A stretch of DNA of 16,133 nucleotides, from contig DOZQ01000107.1 in assembly GCA_003517915.1 (NCBI GenBank), positions 44,019 through 60,151 on the forward strand, read 5' to 3'. Below are positions 13,601-16,133 of the stretch, piece by piece. A program made the position numbers and the translations under genes. The notes below the pieces were generated by a model, which was not told the origin of the DNA, ran no database searches, and worked only from the letters and a program-made list of their open reading frames with translations. Numbering within the stretch: position 1 is the first letter of the stretch; the number at the start of each line of letters is the position of its first letter. Origin of the DNA: Oscillospiraceae bacterium (lineage in GTDB: Bacteria > Bacillota > Clostridia > Oscillospirales > Acutalibacteraceae).

Positions 13601-15896
13601 CGCCTGCCAATACGCCCATTTCATATTCGGGAATAGTTTCAAGCTCACGCCGGGTCATATATTTGCCGTCCGCGATCAGCTCATCAACGCGTCTGGCAAC
13701 CTTGCTCCAAGGCAAAATCACCTTGTCGTAGGGCATATGATTGTTTTCACGGCTGTACGACAAGCCTTTGCTGTCGTGCCATTCGCTAAATCCCGTCCGG
13801 CTGCTGCCGCCTGTGCCATATTCTTTTTTCAAAAAGTCGGCTTTCTCTTTAGCTGTGTGGGATTGCAAAAAGTAGGAATAAATGCGGAATTTGCCGTGTT
13901 GCACATTTCCGCCACCGCAGAGTACCCGGTCAACCTCGTCCTGCGTGATAAATCCCGGACGCGCCGTAGATACCGATTCGTCGGCGGTGAAAACAAGCGG
14001 TTCGCGCCGTAAATCGGCAAGCAGCGTTAATGCGGAATACATATGGTTTGCGGAAAAGCGGAAGCGAATCAGGTCGTTATCCTGCTCATAAGCGGCGGCA
14101 AATTCGGTCAGGCCGTCAAGAATGATTTGCCGTCGCTCCGGCTGTGCCAGCAGCTCCGCGATATGCGCGGTACTGTCTGGATGACCGCCCTTAAAGATTT
14201 CCTTATCCACAAAGGAAAACTCCACGCCATCCGCAAGATCACGCTCTAAAAGCCAAAGGTGGTCGGCAAGCGCCATGATTTCAATGCCGTCTGCTTTGTC
14301 GAGTTCGCTCTGCGGGGCATACCGCCCCATATCCAGCAGTTCACGGATTCGCCTTGCCGCCTGCTCCCATGTGATAAGAGCGGCAGCGTCGGCATTTAAA
14401 GCGGTATCGCCCACGGCGGCATGGATTCCGCTGTCATTAAACCAAACGGACACATGGTTCCCACCGAAAATGAAACCTTTGCCGCCGCTACGGTATTCCT
14501 TTTGCAAAAAAGCGGAATTTTCGGCGGCGCCGTGGTCTTTCTTAAAATAGGACACAATGCGGTGGGCACTGTTTTCTTCGTTGCCGCCGCTGGTCAGCAC
14601 CTCATCTATAATCTGCTGTGAAATAGAAAAAGCGGAGGATTTTTGCTCCTCCGCTTCTCCCGTAAGGGTTAGCTGCCGATACTCGTCGGGCAGGGGTTTT
14701 ATGCGTAAATCAGGTCGCTCAGTATCGTTTCCTCCGCTGAATGCCGGATGTTGTTCATCATTCCGACCCACTTCATCTGGTCGGCCGCTTTCATCTGCTC
14801 GTTCACGCCCTGCGCTGCCGCCATCTGTGATACCATCAACTCCATCCGCTCGTTCGCCGTCTGCTCGATCTCCATCAGGTGTTGGTTCAGCTTGCAGTTC
14901 GTCAGCAGGTTGGCGAATAATATCCTGCGGTGATGCTTCAGATAATTTTTTCGGAGTAATGCGTATTTGCCAAGGGTTACGGGCGGTTCCTCCGGCAGGG
15001 TTAGGTTGGGGACTTGATAATCTCCCTCCATTCGATATGTCAATGCTTCCATGTTCATGGCTCCTTTCGCTGTTTTTAATGATATTATCCCTCTGCGCGG
15101 GGACATTTTCAAATGTGCGATTCTGATTCCGTTCCTGTTTTTGCATATCATGAACGGTTACGGCGATTTCCCGCAGACAGGATTCCGCGATGTCGCTTGC
15201 CGCCATGCCAAGGGCGTTGACCGTCTGCCGGGTGTTGAAATTCGTGATATGCCGGAAATCCTCTGAATCAAGGTAGTCGGCAGGGTCAATGCCGCAGCGG
15301 GTGAGCAGTATATACGCCACGCTGTTTTGCAGGCTGGCGCGATATTCTACCTCCACGTTCAAATCATCCAATTCCTCCAATTCCTCTAAAAAGCTGTCCT
15401 CGCGGATTGCCATAAGCTCGGAGAGATAATCGGTGAGGTTGTCGTCCACGGCATTGTTCGCCGCCGAAATGAGGGCGGCGGCAAAGGTGGAGGTATCCTC
15501 CAATTCACCAAAGGAATTACCCAAGCTCTCCGTGACCTCGGCTTCATAGCGCGGGTTCATCTGCCAAATGGGAACGGGGCGGGCATTCTGTCCCGCGTGG
15601 GTGTCGGAAATATCAAAGTAGTGTTTTAAGCGGGACTGCCCGTTATACTCATCGTCAAAGACGGCGATACCCTTTGCACCCTTATTCACCCAACGCCCAA
15701 ACTGACGATTCCACTTTTCGATCTCCAACACAGCCGTGGCGTCCGGACGCTGGGCGTAAATCAGGATTTGCTCGGTAAACGGCAGCTTATAGTTGCGGCA
15801 GGCGGAACGCATGAACGCCATCCACTCGCCGGGATTTTTGGTTGCGCGTTGCAGGGCGGATTCATACGCCTGCGTGATTAGCTGGTATTTTGTCAT
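7656..15896 (-). CDS. Giant ArdC-like / N6-adenine methylase / SNF2-type helicase fusion protein
   Basis: This is a 2746-residue protein. Residues 1-130 are ArdC-like (FTEQILIYAQRPDATAV, then W-x-RQFGRWVNKGAKGIAVF). Residues about 280-400 are a low-complexity linker that overlaps tnpV. Residues about 423-860 hold two copies of one domain. The middle (about 880-1200) is unassigned. An adenine methylase follows, with VLEPSCGIGNFFG near 1257 and NVPFG (in place of NPPF/Y) near 1321. The helicase has Walker A HEVGAGKT near 1940, DEAHYFKN near 2104, ATGTPISNS, GAGTNVQDRL near 2410 and QRLGRIVRQGN near 2437. The architecture recalls phage P1 DarB and the large methylase-helicases of Tn1549-type elements, so protection of transferred DNA from restriction is a reasonable inference. 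The start has AGGTAGGTGA, 10 nt after the upstream stop. The frame is intact throughout. Confidence 0.93.
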   Translation of the reverse strand: MTKYQLITQAYESALQRATKNPGEWMAFMRSACRNYKLPFTEQILIYAQRPDATAVLEIEKWNRQFGRWVNKGAKGIAVFDDEYNGQSRLKHYFDISDTHAGQNARPVPIWQMNPRYEAEVTESLGNSFGELEDTSTFAAALISAANNAVDDNLTDYLSELMAIREDSFLEELEELDDLNVEVEYRASLQNSVAYILLTRCGIDPADYLDSEDFRHITNFNTRQTVNALGMAASDIAESCLREIAVTVHDMQKQERNQNRTFENVPAQRDNIIKNSERSHEHGSIDISNGGRLSSPQPNPAGGTARNPWQIRITPKKLSEASPQDIIRQPADELQAEPTPDGDRADGERADGVDGITDGGSAGRERADESGRPDEVGRNDEQHPAFSGGNDTERPDLRIKPLPDEYRQLTLTGEAEEQKSSAFSISQQIIDEVLTSGGNEENSAHRIVSYFKKDHGAAENSAFLQKEYRSGGKGFIFGGNHVSVWFNDSGIHAAVGDTALNADAAALITWEQAARRIRELLDMGRYAPQSELDKADGIEIMALADHLWLLERDLADGVEFSFVDKEIFKGGHPDSTAHIAELLAQPERRQIILDGLTEFAAAYEQDNDLIRFRFSANHMYSALTLLADLRREPLVFTADESVSTARPGFITQDEVDRVLCGGGNVQHGKFRIYSYFLQSHTAKEKADFLKKEYGTGGSSRTGFSEWHDSKGLSYSRENNHMPYDKVILPWSKVARRVDELIADGKYMTRRELETIPEYEMGVLAGEIYSFFYNQPEDVPRPFSNGAEHGEAIIAIRPQLDEPERIAEILTQMAAILDNTADFDRSYERMQKAFADLTAYQNGTFSLFTPAKPAEKETSQVTPPISVPEAPAYLPPEDAVYDLQLGITVFIGTDEYEVYSFDDTHAVLRDMQYPLFTKELPRDEFDRKLRENRLNDGLFKTTDAPESEQTPEIDENAELKDQIRDYLDWRGYVVSDELIETGIDAYDLDGDYKDIAGYIESEYLSVGDDNVEEPEPYTPQKGDRYEIDGRLFVVDSVDMDSDKVSLRDVTFEKSTGFPIFRSEAVDFMRMHEPIRDLPAEKEPIGGMKSIVIDLTPREHEAEPVIVPQPESLTPAWEQPKPQSRTQSFDPHPEIPMSQRHNYRITDDDLGAGGQKTKFKNNIEAIKTLQDIELEDRFATPEEQEILARYVGWGGLSQAFDPENTSWTNEYLELNALLSPEEWKSARETTLNAHYTSPTVIKAIYKAVENMGFKTGNVLEPSCGIGNFFGLLPESMSGCRMFGVELDDLTGRIARQLYQKNSIAIQGFEKTDVPDSFFDLAVGNVPFGNYKVPDKRYDKHKFNIHDYFFARTLDKVRPGGVIAFVTSSWTMDKKNPAVRKYIAQRADLLGAIRLPNTAFKANAGTEVTTDIIFLQKRDRLVDIEPEWVHLGMTPGIGADSEETEIAVNSYFAEHPDMILGTMSKASGSRMYGNENSIACVPSPDSDLAQQLDEAITNIHAEVTDYEFDGDELEEDASIPADPDVRNFSYTLVDGQIYYRQDSRMVPVELPVTTGNRVRGLIELRECVRNLIFYQTNGYPDSDIKTEQARLNRLYDSFSRKYGLINSRGNSIALSQDSAYCLLCSLEVIDENGELERKADMFHKRTIQAHIPVTHVDTASEALAVSMSEKARVDLDYMSELTGKPPDALVSELEGVIFLNIGSAESQDKTYVTADEYLSGNVREKLIMAKAAAATVPSLAVNVKALEAALPKDLSAAEISVRLGATWIPPDVVEQFMYELLQTPRYAWNRVKVRYTNYNGEWNVTEKNYDRSNIHSFNTYGTQRINAYKIIEESLNLRDVRVWDKVYTPEGDEKRVLNKKETAIAQAKQELIRNKFAEWIWSDPERRERLCRMYNDKFNSIRPREYDGSHLTFPGMNPEIVLRKHQIDAIAHILYGGNTLLAHEVGAGKTFEMVAAAMKSKRLGLCNKSLIVVPNHITEQWAAEFLQLYPSANILVATKKDFETKNRKKFCARIATGDYDAVIIGHSQFEKIPMSVERQRAMLERQIDELLGGIAEIKANNGERYTVKAMEKARKNLEVRLAKLNDQSRKDDVVNFEELGCDRLFIDEAHYFKNLYLITKMRNVGGIAQVEAQKSSDLFMKTQYLDEITGGRGTVFATGTPISNSMVELYTMQRYLQYRTLVSHGLQHFDAWASTFGETVTAIELAPEGTGYRAKTRFAKFYNLPELMSMFRMVADIQTADMLELPVPKANFHNEVIKPSQFQQDMVAELAERAEAIRKGDVDPTVDNMLKVTNDGRKLALDQRLINPMLPDDPEGKVAACADNVFRIWEESMETRLTQLVFSDLSTPKPADKETGERAFNVYDDVRDKLIAKGVPAEEIAFIHEANTEVKKKELFAKVRKGQVRVLMGSTQKMGAGTNVQDRLIALHDADCPWRPSDLAQRLGRIVRQGNKNPEVEIFRYVTESTFDSYLYQLVENKQKFIAQIMTSKTPVRVAEDVDETALSYAEIKALATGNPLIIEKCQLEMDVNKLKLLHASHLSQRYALEDKILKEYPQTIKRQTERIAGYKADMETVAKHPADKDHFPPMKIGGNIFAEKADAGKAIIEACKAMTSPDPVPLGEYRGFSMILSFDSYAKEYRVTLSGVLSHTVRLGTDIHGNITRLDNALEGLEASLQNCENSLVDAQTQLKSGRVEVERQFPQEQEYADKSARLREVNSLLNMDEKDDAVLDAAPDEGDIEPAPRVAGMER
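13370..14628 (-). repeat. Tandem duplicated domain inside the giant helicase protein
   Basis: Copy A (residues about 423-640) begins IIDEVLTSGGNEENSAHRIV and copy B (about 648-860) begins EVDRVLCGGGNVQHGKFRIY. Both continue with SYF, H, an acidic/helical stretch, FL-x-KEY-x-x-GG, a W-containing strand, A-x-R-x-x-EL-x-x-x-G-x-Y and EL...A. The DNA itself has diverged, so this is an old duplication. The domain is unknown to me; its placement between an ArdC-like domain and the methylase suggests DNA or protein binding. Confidence 0.75.
14699..15058 (-). CDS. tnpV: TnpV-like protein encoded within the giant helicase gene (+1 frame)
   Basis: This is a complete 119-residue gene on the same strand as, and wholly inside, the helicase gene, shifted by one frame. 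The protein (MEALTYRMEGDYQVPNLTLP, then GKYALLRKNYLKHHRRILF, QMKAADQMKWVGMMNNIRHSAEE and a terminal LIYA) matches the TnpV family pattern known from Tn4451-type elements: L-T-Y...GDY-x-x-P-x-LTLPEE, YL-x-x-H, a middle QTANERMELMVSQM helix, and a final AEE-x-x-x-x-x-LIY. GAAAGGAG (15068-15061) lies 2 nt before ATG 15058 and 8 nt before ATG 15052; the second start (117 aa) has the better spacing. The helicase frame over this stretch is low-complexity D/G/R/A/E sequence, so the TnpV frame carries the constrained protein. The function of TnpV is unknown. Homology call from memory, fairly sure. Confidence 0.82.
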   Translation of the reverse strand: MNMEALTYRMEGDYQVPNLTLPEEPPVTLGKYALLRKNYLKHHRRILFANLLTNCKLNQHLMEIEQTANERMELMVSQMAAAQGVNEQMKAADQMKWVGMMNNIRHSAEETILSDLIYA

Positions 15897-15906
15897 GCGG
15901 GTTCAC

Positions 15907-16133
15907 CTACCTTTCATGTTCATTCTTTTTCGGCTGGTTGATGGGGCGGGGCCTGCCGTTTTGGTCGTAGTTCCACGGCTTGGCGGCGGGGGTGTTCCAA
16001 CCGAACAAACTGCCTGCCAGCATAGCTTCTTCCTGCCCTCTGGTGATGTGGCGCATACCATTTTCATCGTCCACCTTAAATCGCACCTGATGCGGCAGTT
16101 TACCCGCGCTGTTGCAAAGCCGGTAGCCGCTTT
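15907..16133 (-). CDS. C-terminal part of an unrecognised protein (start beyond the window)
   Basis: I translated the last 75 or so codons by hand up to TAG at 15909-15907. The visible part includes LPHQVRFKVDDENGMRHITR, then GQEEAMLAGSLFGWNTP, a KPWNYDQNGRPRP segment and a charged end (NQPKKNEHER). It is soluble, with no membrane segment, and has an aromatic/proline-rich tail. I do not recognise the family. The stop is 10 nt upstream of the helicase ATG and overlaps its ribosome-binding region, so the two genes are almost certainly in one operon and coupled. Confidence 0.7.
   Translation of the reverse strand, partial: SGYRLCNSAGKLPHQVRFKVDDENGMRHITRGQEEAMLAGSLFGWNTPAAKPWNYDQNGRPRPINQPKKNEHER

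Noticed and set aside
13377..14012. 211-codon open frame on the plus strand
   Set aside because: Antisense to the duplicated domain of the giant protein; no start signal or motif.
1..16133. CRISPR array, tRNA, rRNA, insertion sequence ends, integrase or attachment sites
   Set aside because: I saw no regularly spaced repeats, tRNA-like cloverleaf, transposase, serine or tyrosine recombinase, or terminal repeats in the window.

Overview
The window is an internal segment of an integrative conjugative element (conjugative transposon) of the Tn1549-like family, from a Gram-positive, most likely clostridial (Oscillospiraceae or Lachnospiraceae type), host. The evidence is the set and order of backbone genes read from the protein sequences: a giant adenine-methylase/SNF2-type helicase, a DUF3991/TOPRIM primase-like protein, a DpnD/PcfM protein, a ribbon-helix-helix MobC-like accessory protein, a MOBP-type relaxase, a PcfB (DUF3801) protein and an ArdC-like protein. 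Strong AGGAG Shine-Dalgarno sequences and moderate GC with AT-rich intergenic regions fit Firmicutes. Neither end of the element, nor an integrase, coupling protein or mating-pore ATPase, lies inside the window.

Layout. Backbone genes run on the minus strand, so transcription goes from high to low coordinates. At 16133-15907 is the tail of an unrecognised gene. At 15896-7656 is the 2746-residue ArdC-like + methylase + helicase protein. A complete tnpV-like gene lies inside its coding sequence in another frame (15058-14699). At 7593-7261 is a small conserved-looking protein with its own promoter. A separate cassette at about 7240-4830 follows. It holds a minus-strand nucleotidyltransferase facing away from a plus-strand operon of two tandem XRE regulators and a zinc-ribbon protein. 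The two units share a compact divergent promoter region with repeated operator-like sequences, and a hairpin lies at each edge of the cassette. Then come the primase-like gene (4800-3850), dpnD/pcfM-like (3853-3668), a candidate oriT with two inverted repeats (about 3540-3620), mobC-like (3509-3081), relaxase (3076-1652), pcfB-like (1677-820) and the ArdC-like gene (815 to beyond position 1).

How the genes fit together. MobC and the relaxase would assemble on the candidate oriT and nick it. The primase-like protein, DpnD/PcfM and PcfB are usual companions of such relaxosomes. The two ArdC-like domains and the methylase-helicase giant (architecturally like phage P1 DarB) suggest protection or processing of transferred DNA in the recipient. 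The nucleotidyltransferase/XRE/zinc-ribbon cassette looks like cargo. The most striking feature is the long same-strand gene-in-gene overlap: a strong Shine-Dalgarno and an intact TnpV-family protein are encoded in the +1 frame of a low-complexity linker of the giant helicase.
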